Shown here: piece after piece, positions 1 through 7,799 of the stretch | How positions within the stretch are numbered: the stretch's first letter is position 1 | How the letters are laid out: every line of letters begins with the position of its first letter | Assembly (NCBI GenBank): GCA_040754475.1 | Contig: JBFMCN010000008.1 | Location: 1 to 11,295, forward strand | Direction: 5' to 3' | Source of the DNA: JAJPHY01 sp040754475 | Lineage (GTDB): Bacteria; Actinomycetota; UBA4738; HRBIN12 | DNA: 11,295 nt | Made by a program: the position numbers and the translations under genes | Notes under the pieces: model-generated | Databases searched by the model: none | What the model saw: only the letters and a program-made list of their open reading frames with translations | Told to the model about the DNA's origin: nothing

Positions 1-38
1 CTCGGCGCGCACAGTAGGCACGCACGGTGGGGGGACCG

Positions 39-1256
39 ATGGCCGAGGCGGCTCGAACGCACTCGGCGGCGGAGCGAGGCCGGTCGGGACTGCGGCTCGG
101 CGTTCTCGCCTATCGCTGGGCGGCGTTCACCTGGATGCTCGTCCTGGCAATCACGAGCCACCACTTCCGCTACCCCCTGGTCGCCTGGACCGCGATCGCC
201 GTCGCCGGAGTGTGGACGGCGTGGCTCTCGATCACCTGGAATCGCCAGTCGATAGCCGTCCGGTGGATCGACCTCGCTCTCTCGATCGCGCTGATCCTGC
301 TGTCCGGATGCGTCGTCCGGACCGGCGAGGTCGTCGGTGACCACCCGTTCTTCGCCGCCTCGTATCCCGTGAGCGGCGTCATGGCGTTCGGCGAGGCGAC
401 CGGGCCCGTTGGAGGGCTCCTCGCAGGTCTGGCGTTGAGCGTATCTCTGGCGCTCAGCCGTCCGCTCAACGGCGTCCCGTTCGGAGACCTCACGGCCAGC
501 CAGATCCAGGCCATGGTCAACGGGTTCGTCTACTACCTCTCCGCCGGAGGAGCAGTGGGGCTGGTCTCGATGATCCTCAGGCGGTCGGCCGCCGAGACGC
601 AGGAAGCGACGGCGCAGGCGATCAAGGAGCGAGAGCGGGCTGCACGGCTCTCGGAGCGCGAGGCCCTCGCCCGTCAGATCCACGATTCCGTGCTGCAGGC
701 GCTCGCGATGGTCGGCAAGCGCGCCCGAGAGCTGGAGACGCAAGAAGCCGTTCCCGGTCGCGAGCTTGGGGAGCTCGCAACCATGGCCGGGGATCAGGAG
801 CGGGCGCTCCGAACGCTGGTCCAACGCGAGCCGGTGGAGCCGCCCTCTGGGAAGGCCTCACTTCGGGACGCCCTCGAGGCCACCGGGAGCGCGGCGGCCG
901 GGGCAACACCCTCCGTCACGTGCGTCGGGCCCATCTTCCTCTCCGCGAAGGACGTCGAGGAGCTCTCGGCCGCGGTCCGTCAGGCGCTGGAGAACGTGAC
1001 CCTGCACGCGCAGGCCTCGAAGGCCTCGGTTTTCGCCGACGAAGACGACGGAGAGGTCGTCGTATGCGTGCGAGACGACGGATGCGGGTTCGTCTACGAC
1101 GAGGAACGCCTGCGCCGGGAAGGCAAGATGGGGATCTTGAAGAGCATGAAGGGGCGCATCGAAGACCTGGGAGGCGCGATCCGCATCACGACGGCTCCGG
1201 GGGCCGGCACCGAGGTCGAGTTTCGACTTCCCCTGAGAAGTGAGGCGATCACATGA
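39..1256 (+). CDS. macS: MacS-like membrane sensor histidine kinase
   Basis: Sensor kinase expected to autophosphorylate on histidine and pass phosphate to the regulator encoded next. The N-terminal half (about residues 24-180) holds five or six hydrophobic segments with little extracytoplasmic sequence, so it probably senses within or near the membrane. A charged linker (about 182-210) leads to the dimerisation box RQIHDSVLQ with phospho-acceptor His215. The HATPase_c domain follows: N box QALENVTLHA (Asn319), G1 box DDGCGF (346-351), and a Gly-rich segment near 388-391. The membrane layout and this H-box context match the actinobacterial MacS family (MacRS affects morphological development in Streptomyces). 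I chose the ATG at 39 because a G-rich Shine-Dalgarno-like run lies about 5 nt upstream; a GTG at 27 would add four residues but has no such site. The stop overlaps the regulator start as ATGA. Kinase role certain; MacS assignment from memory of the family. Confidence 0.85.
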   Translation: MAEAARTHSAAERGRSGLRLGVLAYRWAAFTWMLVLAITSHHFRYPLVAWTAIAVAGVWTAWLSITWNRQSIAVRWIDLALSIALILLSGCVVRTGEVVGDHPFFAASYPVSGVMAFGEATGPVGGLLAGLALSVSLALSRPLNGVPFGDLTASQIQAMVNGFVYYLSAGGAVGLVSMILRRSAAETQEATAQAIKERERAARLSEREALARQIHDSVLQALAMVGKRARELETQEAVPGRELGELATMAGDQERALRTLVQREPVEPPSGKASLRDALEATGSAAAGATPSVTCVGPIFLSAKDVEELSAAVRQALENVTLHAQASKASVFADEDDGEVVVCVRDDGCGFVYDEERLRREGKMGILKSMKGRIEDLGGAIRITTAPGAGTEVEFRLPLRSEAIT

Positions 1257-1942
1257 GCAAGGCAAAACCACAAGAGGCCGAGGCCGGAGGTGAGGAGAGG
1301 ATTCGGGTGATGGTGGTCGACGACCACCCCATCTGGCGAGACGGCATCCGTTCGGACCTTGAGGACTCCGGCTGCGCCACGGTCGTGGCCGAGGCCAGCG
1401 ACGGTGGGGAGGCGATCGAGCTCGCCGGCGAATCCAGGCCCGAGGTCATCCTCATGGATCTCCAGCTGCCCACCGTCAGCGGGGTCGACGCGATCCGGCA
1501 GATCGTCGAGGAGCTCCCGGAGACCAAGGTGCTCGTGCTCTCCGCGTCGGGCGAGGAGGCCGACGTGCTTGAGGCCGTCAAGGTCGGCGCCATCGGCTAC
1601 CTGCTGAAGAGCTCGACGCGCGAGGAGATCGTCGACGCGGTCTGCCGCGTCCGAGACGGCGAGCCGGTGTTCACGTCGTCGCTTGCCGGTCTCGTGCTCT
1701 CGGAGTTCCGGCGCGTCGCCGGACGTGATCCCGCCGAACCTCGTCTGACGACCCGCGAGAACGAGATCCTCAAGCTCGTGGCGAAGGGCTACTCGTACCG
1801 GGAGATCGCCGAGAAGCTGTTCATCAGCGTGAAGACCGTCCAGAACCACGTGCAGAACATCCTGACGAAGCTGCAGCTACGCAAGCGCTACGAGCTGATG
1901 CGCTACGCGATCCAGAAGGGCCTGGACCGTTCGCCCGAATAG
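1253..1942 (+). CDS. macR: NarL/LuxR-family response regulator, partner of the MacS-like kinase
   Basis: DNA-binding response regulator of 229 aa. The receiver domain (about residues 17-135) shows the acidic pair Asp23/Asp24 in VVDDHP, phospho-acceptor Asp69 in ILMDLQLP, the Ser/Thr switch in VLVLSAS (about 97) and Lys119 in YLLKS. A LuxR-type helix-turn-helix (about 163-225) has the usual LTTRENEILKLVAKG opening and the recognition-helix region ISVKTVQNHV. Its ATG overlaps the kinase stop by 4 nt (ATGA), so the pair is translationally coupled. A short charged extension (residues 1-15) precedes the receiver domain. No target can be read from the window. The neighbouring ilv/leu genes are on the opposite strand and nothing seen links them to this regulator. 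NarL-family class certain; the symbol macR rests on pairing with a MacS-like kinase. Confidence 0.85.
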   Translation: MSKAKPQEAEAGGEERIRVMVVDDHPIWRDGIRSDLEDSGCATVVAEASDGGEAIELAGESRPEVILMDLQLPTVSGVDAIRQIVEELPETKVLVLSASGEEADVLEAVKVGAIGYLLKSSTREEIVDAVCRVRDGEPVFTSSLAGLVLSEFRRVAGRDPAEPRLTTRENEILKLVAKGYSYREIAEKLFISVKTVQNHVQNILTKLQLRKRYELMRYAIQKGLDRSPE

Positions 1943-1954
1943 CAGACCCCGGAC

Positions 1955-2473
1955 TCAGCCGAGGTCCACGCTATATCGGATGGTAGATCGGTTCTCGCAG
2001 TCGACCCGCTGAGTCGTCGTGACGCCGTCCGTCCTCCAGCCGGCGATCTCGTAGAAGCGCCTGGCATGCGTGTTCGTCTCCAGGACCCACAGCGTCGCCG
2101 TGCGGAAGCCCCGCTCGCGGAGATCGCCGACCGCGTGCGCGAACAGCTCGCGACCGAACCCCGCTTCAACGGCGTCCGGATCGAGGTAGATGGCGAGGAC
2201 CTCAGCCGTCCGATCATCGGCGTCCCAGTCCTGGCTGCGACCGGTCGTCGCAAAGCCGATCACGGACCCCCCGTCCTCGGCCACCCAGGTCCGCCATCCC
2301 TCGGGCGGGTTGGCGAGCACTTCCCGCCACCGTTCCTCGCGATCCTCCGCACGCAGGCCATCGAGGTAGTCATCGGTCAACAGACCTCGATACGCGGTCT
2401 GCCACGACCGCACGTGGATCTCGGCCAGAGCGCCGGCGTCTCCTGGTGTCACTTCCCGGATCGTGGGCGCCAT
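1955..2473 (-). CDS. GNAT-family N-acetyltransferase
   Basis: A 172-aa protein with GNAT architecture, expected to transfer an acetyl group from acetyl-CoA to an unknown amine. The N-terminal part (about 3-45, containing IHVRSWQTAYRGLL) is typical of GNATs annotated as general acetyltransferases. The central strand VLAIYLDPDAVEAGFGREL (92-110) is motif A. Its loop reads EAGFG, whereas the common form is (Q/R)xxGxG; the Q/R position is Val102, so the pyrophosphate loop is only partly conserved. The motif-B-like segment LWVLETNTHARRFYEIAGW (128-146) is well conserved. It starts 16 nt after the cimA stop on the same strand and could be the last operon gene. However, it has no Shine-Dalgarno sequence, and a TATCCT box 6 nt before the ATG suggests its own leaderless transcript. 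It converges on the response regulator. Substrate unknown. Confidence 0.8.
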   Translation of the reverse strand: MAPTIREVTPGDAGALAEIHVRSWQTAYRGLLTDDYLDGLRAEDREERWREVLANPPEGWRTWVAEDGGSVIGFATTGRSQDWDADDRTAEVLAIYLDPDAVEAGFGRELFAHAVGDLRERGFRTATLWVLETNTHARRFYEIAGWRTDGVTTTQRVDCENRSTIRYSVDLG

Positions 2474-2479
2474 GCGCGC

Positions 2480-2485
2480 AGGATA
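2480..2485 (-). promoter_or_regulatory. Candidate -10 box for a leaderless acetyltransferase transcript
   Basis: TATCCT on the minus strand fits the TANNNT form of actinobacterial -10 boxes and ends 6 nt before the GNAT ATG, so transcription would begin at or next to the A of the start codon. This would explain the missing ribosome binding site. I see no convincing -35 element. A six-base match of this kind can occur by chance. Confidence 0.25.
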
Positions 2486-2489
2486 GGCC

Positions 2490-4100
2490 CTACCGGTCGG
2501 CGCGGACGTCGCGAGGGTGCAGGAGCCCGAAGAGGTACCCGTCGGTTAGGGCCTCCCAGGAGGCCTCGATGATGTTGCTCGACACGCCGACGGTCGTCCA
2601 CTCATGTTGGCCGTTGGACGTGTCGATGAGGACGCGCACAGTCGCCCCGGTACCGATGTTCTCGTCCAGCACCCGCACTCGGTAGTCCTCGAGCGTGATG
2701 TGCTCCAGCTCCGGGTACTCGTTCGAGAGCGCCTTGCGGAGCGCGTTGTCCAGCGCGCCGACCGGACCTCGTCCCTCCGCGCTCTCGATGTGCCGGCTGC
2801 CGTTCGCGATCACCTTCACCGTGGCCTCGGCGAGCGCCTCGTCTCCGCCGCGCTGCTCCACATGGACCCGGTAGCTCTCCACCTCGAAGAAGGGCTGCAC
2901 CCACCCTTGGTGGCGCCGGATCAGCAGCTCGAGCGAGGCGTCGGCGAGCTCGAACATGTATCCGCGGGCCTCTCGCTCCTTGATGTCCGAGAGCAGCCTG
3001 GGGAGAGCCTCGGCGTGCACTTCCAACCCGAGCTCCTGCGCCTTCATCTGCACCGTCGATCGTCCACCCATATCGGACGCGACGACGCCGCGCGCATTAC
3101 CCACGGAATCGGGCGCGACATGCTCGTAGGCCTCGGCAAACCGCGACACGCCACTGGTGTGCAGCCCCGCCTTGTGGGTGAACGCGTAGCGGCCCGCGTA
3201 GGGCTGGTGCGAGTCGGGCGCGACGTTCGCGATCTCCGCCACGTAGTGGGCGAGCTCGGTCAGGCGCGCCACCGATTCGGGCGGGAGCACCCGGGCGCCC
3301 ATCTTCAGCGCAAGGTTCGCCGCCACCGGGATCAGATCGGCGTTGCCCGTTCGCTCCCCGTAGCCGTTCACGGTGCCCTGCACCTGGCAGGCACCGGCCT
3401 CGACCGCCACGAGCGAGTTCGCCACCGCGCAGCCGGCGTCGTTGTGGAGGTGGACGCCGAGTGGAACCGACATCCGCTCCTTGACCTCCCCGACGATCCT
3501 CGCGACGTCCGCCGGCAGCGTCCCGCCGTTCGTGTCGCAGAGCACGAGTCGCTCGGCGCCCGCCTCCTCCGCAGCGGCGAGAACCGCCGTCGCGAAGTCC
3601 GCGTCGTTTCGGTACCCGTCGAAGAAGTGCTCGGCGTCGAAGAACACGCGCCGCCCCTCCTCGCGCAGGAACGCGATCGAGTCCCACACCATCGCCACGC
3701 CTTCGGCGAGATCGGCGCGGAGCGCCTCCGTGACGTGCAGGTCCCAGGACTTGCCGACCAGACAGACAACCTCAGTGCCGGCGTCCAGCAGGTCGCGAAG
3801 GACGGGGCTCCGGTCGGCGCGCTCCTCCGTCTTGCGTGTCATGCCGAAAGCAGTCAGCGTCGAGTGCTCGAGCCGTTCCTTGGTCGCGACCCTGAAGAAC
3901 TCGGTCTCGCGGGGGTTCGCGCCGGGCCATCCGCCCTCCACGTACGGGAACTCCAGAGAGTCCAGCTTATGGAGGATCCGCAGCCGGTCCTCGATCGAGT
4001 AGCTGAGGCCGGCGCGCTGGGCGCCGTCGCGGAGCGTGGTGTCGTAGAGCTCGACCACCAACCCGTCTGTCCCGGGCTGCGGCTGCGTCTCGCGCTTCAC
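2490..4100 (-). CDS. cimA: (R)-citramalate synthase
   Basis: Condenses pyruvate with acetyl-CoA to (R)-citramalate, the first step of the threonine-independent route to 2-oxobutyrate and isoleucine. At 536 aa it fits the CimA family, and it differs clearly from the LeuA encoded upstream. The HMGL-like TIM barrel carries YDTTLRDGAQ (19-28; LeuA-type enzymes have DGEQ), VHLHNDAG (216-223, metal-binding HxH), NGYGERTGN (245-253) and THKAGLHTSG (308-317). The C-terminal regulatory (LeuA dimer) domain covers about 395-527 and includes DENIGTGATVRVLID. The GTG at 4100 forms a 4-nt GTGA overlap with the leuB stop and has a GAGGGGG ribosome binding site about 7 nt upstream; a start at 4187 would run deep into leuB and adds unrelated sequence. 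Homocitrate synthase is the main alternative, but length, motifs and the ilv/leu context favour CimA. Confidence 0.9.
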   Translation of the reverse strand: MKRETQPQPGTDGLVVELYDTTLRDGAQRAGLSYSIEDRLRILHKLDSLEFPYVEGGWPGANPRETEFFRVATKERLEHSTLTAFGMTRKTEERADRSPVLRDLLDAGTEVVCLVGKSWDLHVTEALRADLAEGVAMVWDSIAFLREEGRRVFFDAEHFFDGYRNDADFATAVLAAAEEAGAERLVLCDTNGGTLPADVARIVGEVKERMSVPLGVHLHNDAGCAVANSLVAVEAGACQVQGTVNGYGERTGNADLIPVAANLALKMGARVLPPESVARLTELAHYVAEIANVAPDSHQPYAGRYAFTHKAGLHTSGVSRFAEAYEHVAPDSVGNARGVVASDMGGRSTVQMKAQELGLEVHAEALPRLLSDIKEREARGYMFELADASLELLIRRHQGWVQPFFEVESYRVHVEQRGGDEALAEATVKVIANGSRHIESAEGRGPVGALDNALRKALSNEYPELEHITLEDYRVRVLDENIGTGATVRVLIDTSNGQHEWTTVGVSSNIIEASWEALTDGYLFGLLHPRDVRADR

Positions 4101-5158
4101 CCTGCGGCCCCCTCGGCGACGAGGTCGCCGACCTCGCTGGTCGAGTAGCCCATCTGGCCAGCGCGCATCGAGCGCAGCTTGGAGCACGCGAACCGGATGC
4201 CCGCGTCGACGCGCCCGGCCGCTTCCTTCTCACCCAGCTGGCGAAGGAGCATCTCCAAGGATGCGATCGCCGCCAGGGGGTTGATCGTGCCCTTCCCCGT
4301 GTGGACGGGAGCGGAACCGCCGATCGGCTCGAACATCGACACACCGTACGGGTTTATGTTCCCGCCGGCGGCGATGCCCATCCCGCCCTGGATCATGGCC
4401 CCCAGGTCCGTGATGATGTCGCCGAACATGTTGTCCGTGACGATCACGTCGAAGCGGGCGGGATTCTGAAGGAAGAAGATGCACGCCGCGTCGACGTGGA
4501 CGTAGTCGATCTCGACGTCCGCGTACTCGGCGCCAACCTCGTTCACGACCCGTTCGTAGAGGTCCCCGGCGAACGTCAGCACGTTCGTCTTGTGGACGAG
4601 CGTCAGCTTCTTCCGGCGCTCCGGGCCGTTGGCCAGCTCGAACGCGTACCTAACGATCCGCTCGACCCCGTGACGAGTGTTGATCGATTCCTGGACCGCG
4701 ACCTCGTAGGGAGTTCCCTTCCGGTGGACACCGCCGGCTCCCGTGTACAGGCCCTCGCTGTTCTCCCGAACGACGACGAAGTTGACGTCGTCCCCCGTGT
4801 GGGAAGGCACGAGCGTCTTCACTCCCGGGTAGCGGATCACCGGCCGAAGGTTGATGTACTGGTCGAGCTCGAACCGGATCCGAAGGAGCAGCTGGCGCTC
4901 GAGGATGCCCGGACGCACGTTCGGGTGCCCGATGGCGCCGAGGAAGATCACGTCCACCTGCTTCAGGAGCTCGAGGTCCTCGTCGGGCAGAACCTCGCCG
5001 GTCCTCAGGTACCGCTCGCCGCCGAGATCGAACTCGACCAGATCGACGTCGAATCCCTCCTTCTGGCGCACGGCTTCGAGCACCTTCAGGCCCTCGCGGA
5101 CGACCTCGGGCCCGGTCCCATCGCCCGGCAGGACCCCGATCCGGTGTGCGCGGCTCAC
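4097..5158 (-). CDS. leuB: 3-isopropylmalate dehydrogenase (beta-decarboxylating dehydrogenase)
   Basis: Oxidises and decarboxylates 3-isopropylmalate to 2-ketoisocaproate precursors in leucine synthesis, and in a citramalate pathway also acts on 3-methylmalate. It is 353 aa from the GTG at 5158, which overlaps the leuA stop as GTGA; a GTG at 5167 would add three residues. Residue numbers here are from the 5158 start. Visible motifs: GVLPGDGTGPE (8-18), substrate arginines in LLRIRFELDQYINLRP (92-107), VVRENSEGLYTG (129-140), HKTNVL (189-194, Lys190) and the metal aspartates of TDNMFGDIITDLGA (241-254). These resemble the mycobacterial LeuB type. The cofactor segment reads EPIGGSAPVHTGKG (277-290), where usual LeuB has EPVHGSAPDIAG, so the Asp that contacts the NAD ribose is Val285. 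The family is certain; LeuB rather than isocitrate or tartrate dehydrogenase is inferred from operon context and the active-site resemblance. Confidence 0.9.
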   Translation of the reverse strand: MSRAHRIGVLPGDGTGPEVVREGLKVLEAVRQKEGFDVDLVEFDLGGERYLRTGEVLPDEDLELLKQVDVIFLGAIGHPNVRPGILERQLLLRIRFELDQYINLRPVIRYPGVKTLVPSHTGDDVNFVVVRENSEGLYTGAGGVHRKGTPYEVAVQESINTRHGVERIVRYAFELANGPERRKKLTLVHKTNVLTFAGDLYERVVNEVGAEYADVEIDYVHVDAACIFFLQNPARFDVIVTDNMFGDIITDLGAMIQGGMGIAAGGNINPYGVSMFEPIGGSAPVHTGKGTINPLAAIASLEMLLRQLGEKEAAGRVDAGIRFACSKLRSMRAGQMGYSTSEVGDLVAEGAAG

Positions 5159-6723
5159 TCCGGCCACGACCTTGTCGTGCTCTTGTCGGCCGGCTGGACC
5201 TGGATCGCACGGTTGACCGCAGCGAGGTAGGCGCGAGCGCTTGCCTCGACGACGTCGGTCGCAACTCCCCGGCCGGTCACCCGCCGCCCTCCCACATCGA
5301 GCTGGACCACGACGTCGCCGAGAGCATCGGACCCGGCGGTGACGGACGAGACGTTGAACGAGACGAGCTTGGCCTCCACGCTGGCGGCACGCTGGATCGC
5401 TCCCATCACGGCGTCGATGAGCCCGTCCCCCATCGCCGACTCCTCGAAGACCTCGTCACCCCGCCGCAGATGCACCGTCGCGCGTGGCTCCAGGTGCGTC
5501 CCGCCTCCGACGACGACGGATTCGAGTAGGAAGACGTCCTCCTCACCCTGGCCGATCTCCTCAGACACGATCGCCTGGAGGTCCTGGTCGGTGAGCTCGA
5601 TCTTGCGGTCGGCGAGCTCCTTGAACCGGGCGAACGCGCGGTTCAGATGGTCGGGCTCGAGCTCCATGCCGATCTTCTCGAGCGCGTCGGCGAAGGCGTG
5701 CCGCCCGGAGTGCTTGCCGAGGACGATCTGGTTGCCCTCGAGACCGACTTCGAGCGGGTCCATGATCTCGTAGGTAGCGCGGTTGGACAGCACCCCGTGC
5801 TGGTGGATCCCTGACTCGTGCGCGAACGCCGATGAGCCGACGACGGCCTTGTTCGGCTGCACGGGATAGCCCGTCGTCATCGAGACCAGGCGCGAGGTGC
5901 GCATGATCTCCCTGGAGTTCAGGCGGTGCCGGACGCCGAGGGCCTGCCCCCGGGTCCGGATGATCATGGCGACCTCCTCGAGAGAGCAGTTGCCGGCACG
6001 CTCGCCGATGCCGTTCACCGCCACCTCGACCTGCCTCGCACCGTTCACGATCCCGGCGAGGGAGTTGGCGACCGCTAGGCCGAGATCGTTGTGGCAGTGC
6101 GTGGAGATCACCACGTGGTCCGGCACCGACTCGCGGACGATCCGGACGAGATCGCCGAACTCGTGCGGCATCGCATAGCCGACGGTGTCCGGGACGTTGA
6201 TGGTCGTGGCACCGGCCTCCACGGCCACCTTGAAGCACTCGAGCAGGAAGTCCACCTCGGTGCGAGTGGCGTCCTGTGCGGAGAACTCGACGTCGTCCGT
6301 GTAGGAGGTCGCGAGACTCACGCCTTCGCGGATCCCATCGATCACCTGCTGGCGGGACATGCGGAGCATGTCCCGCATGTGGATCTGGCTCGTGGAGATG
6401 AAGGTGTGGATCCGCCAGCGCTCCGCTCCCTTCAACGCCTCGGCCGCGCGCTCGATGTCGTTCGTCGTCACGCGCGCGAGAGCCGCGATCACGGGACCGC
6501 GAACGCTCGTGGCGATCTCGCGGACGGCCTCGAACTCGCCATCGCTCGAGATGGGAAAGCCCGCCTCGATGATGTCTACGGACAGGCGGGCCAGCTGCTC
6601 CGCGATCTCTACCTTCTCGGCCTTCGTCAGCGCTATGCCGGGGGCCTGCTCGCCGTCGCGGAGCGTCGTATCGAAGATGCGTACTACACCATCGGAACCG
6701 TCGGAGCCTTCTGAGTCAGGCAT
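5155..6723 (-). CDS. leuA: 2-isopropylmalate synthase
   Basis: First committed enzyme of leucine synthesis: condenses 2-ketoisovalerate with acetyl-CoA to 2-isopropylmalate. At 522 aa it matches the shorter LeuA type 1 class. The TIM barrel (about 13-280) has FDTTLRDGEQAPG (17-29), STHCHNDLGLA (207-217, metal-binding His209/His211), NGIGERAGN (237-245) and AHESGIHQHG (301-310). The linker with LGKHSGRHAF (335-344) leads to the C-terminal regulatory domain (about 365-510), which in this family binds leucine for feedback inhibition. It ends in a short polar tail. The ATG at 6723 lies 8 nt inside the end of ilvC, with an AAGGTGG ribosome binding site about 7 nt upstream; its stop overlaps the leuB start. 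The coupling suggests one transcript with ilvBNC. Distinct from the CimA paralogue by DGEQ and AHESGIHQHG. Confidence 0.96.
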   Translation of the reverse strand: MPDSEGSDGSDGVVRIFDTTLRDGEQAPGIALTKAEKVEIAEQLARLSVDIIEAGFPISSDGEFEAVREIATSVRGPVIAALARVTTNDIERAAEALKGAERWRIHTFISTSQIHMRDMLRMSRQQVIDGIREGVSLATSYTDDVEFSAQDATRTEVDFLLECFKVAVEAGATTINVPDTVGYAMPHEFGDLVRIVRESVPDHVVISTHCHNDLGLAVANSLAGIVNGARQVEVAVNGIGERAGNCSLEEVAMIIRTRGQALGVRHRLNSREIMRTSRLVSMTTGYPVQPNKAVVGSSAFAHESGIHQHGVLSNRATYEIMDPLEVGLEGNQIVLGKHSGRHAFADALEKIGMELEPDHLNRAFARFKELADRKIELTDQDLQAIVSEEIGQGEEDVFLLESVVVGGGTHLEPRATVHLRRGDEVFEESAMGDGLIDAVMGAIQRAASVEAKLVSFNVSSVTAGSDALGDVVVQLDVGGRRVTGRGVATDVVEASARAYLAAVNRAIQVQPADKSTTRSWPE

Positions 6724-7732
6724 CGGGGGCCACCTTCTTCTCGGAATCCAGCCAGGGCATCATCCGGCGCAGCTCGCGTCCCACATGCTCGAGGCGCGAG
6801 GAGCGCTGCTCCTTGCGGAGCGCGAGGAAGCGGGGGAAGCCCGCCTGGGCCTCCCCCAGCCACTCCCTTGCGAAGGCACCGCTCTGGATCTCGGACAGAA
6901 CCTGGCGCATCCGCTCCCGGACTCCGTCGTCGATGATGCGCGGACCGCTCTGGTAGTCCCCCCACTCGGCCGTGTCGGACACGGAGTAGCGCATCCACGA
7001 CAGACCGCCCTCGTAGACGAGGTCAATGATGAGCTTCATCTCGTGCATGCACTCGAAGTAGGCGATCTCGGGCTGGTATCCGGCCTCGACCAGGGTCTCG
7101 AATCCGCTCCTCATCAGCTCCGAGACCCCGCCGCACAGGACCGTCTGCTCGCCGAACAGATCTGTCTCTGTCTCCTCCTTGAACGAGGTCTCGATGATCC
7201 CGGCGCGAGCGGCTCCGATCCCCGCGCCGTACGCGAGCGCCCGCCGGAGTGCCCCGCCGGTCGTGTCCTGCTGCACGGCCACGAGCGCAGGCGTGCCGAT
7301 CCCCTGCTCGTAAGTGCGTCGAACGAGGTGCCCTGGGCCCTTGGGCGCGATCATCGTGACGTCCACGTCGGCCGGCGGCACGACCGTCTGGAAGTGGATG
7401 CTGAAGCCGTGCGCGAACATCAGCATGTTGCCGGGGGCGAGGTTCGGCCCGACATCCTCCGTGTAGACCCTCGCGTGCGACGTGTCGGGAAGCAGCACCA
7501 TCACCACATCGGCCTCGGCCACGGCCGCGGCGGTGGGTAGCACGCGCAGACCGGCGTCCTCGGCCCTCTTCCAGGATTTCGAGTCGGGCCGCAGACCGAC
7601 CCTCACGTCGAATCCGGAGTCCTTCAGGTTCAAGGAATGGGCGTGCCCCTGACTCCCGTACCCGAGGATGGCGATCTTCTGACCCTCGAGCCTCGAGGCA
7701 TCAACGTCCTTCTCCCGGTAGATCGTCGCCAT
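6716..7732 (-). CDS. ilvC: Ketol-acid reductoisomerase, class I
   Basis: Converts 2-acetolactate or 2-aceto-2-hydroxybutyrate to the dihydroxy acids by Mg-dependent alkyl migration and NADPH reduction. At 338 aa it is the short class I form. The Rossmann domain (about 1-182) has GYGSQGHAH (24-32); the cofactor loop LRPDSKSW (47-54), with its serines, fits NADPH. The knotted C-terminal domain has IAPKGPGH (128-135, catalytic Lys131), TETDLFGEQ (188-196, metal ligands Asp191 and Glu195), ECMHE (227-231) and the terminal MMPWL (324-328). I chose the ATG at 7732 because an AGAGG ribosome binding site lies 5-6 nt upstream and MATIYREKD is a normal IlvC start; the frame stays open further upstream but overlaps ilvN with non-homologous sequence. 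It follows ilvN by a 67-nt gap, the largest inside the operon after the leader, and its end overlaps leuA. Confidence 0.97.
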   Translation of the reverse strand: MATIYREKDVDASRLEGQKIAILGYGSQGHAHSLNLKDSGFDVRVGLRPDSKSWKRAEDAGLRVLPTAAAVAEADVVMVLLPDTSHARVYTEDVGPNLAPGNMLMFAHGFSIHFQTVVPPADVDVTMIAPKGPGHLVRRTYEQGIGTPALVAVQQDTTGGALRRALAYGAGIGAARAGIIETSFKEETETDLFGEQTVLCGGVSELMRSGFETLVEAGYQPEIAYFECMHEMKLIIDLVYEGGLSWMRYSVSDTAEWGDYQSGPRIIDDGVRERMRQVLSEIQSGAFAREWLGEAQAGFPRFLALRKEQRSSRLEHVGRELRRMMPWLDSEKKVAPDA

Positions 7733-7799
7733 GGCTACCTCTCTGTGTCGCTGGTCCACGTCGGGCGGGTCCTGCCCGGCATGCATCGTGTGCCGCCGG

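Noticed and set aside
1..38. Possible promoter for the two-component system at the left edge
   Set aside because: Only 38 nt are visible and contain no convincing -35/-10 pair; just a G-rich ribosome binding site before the ATG at 39.
1952..1968. Small bulged hairpin over the GNAT stop codon, as a possible bidirectional terminator
   Set aside because: Only about six pairs with a bulge and no U-tract on either strand.
7762..7778. Inverted repeat CGGGC/GCCCG in the ilvN-ilvC gap as an attenuator or processing site
   Set aside because: Short stem in GC-rich sequence with no U-tract and no second supporting feature. The 67-nt gap otherwise shows only the ilvC ribosome binding site.
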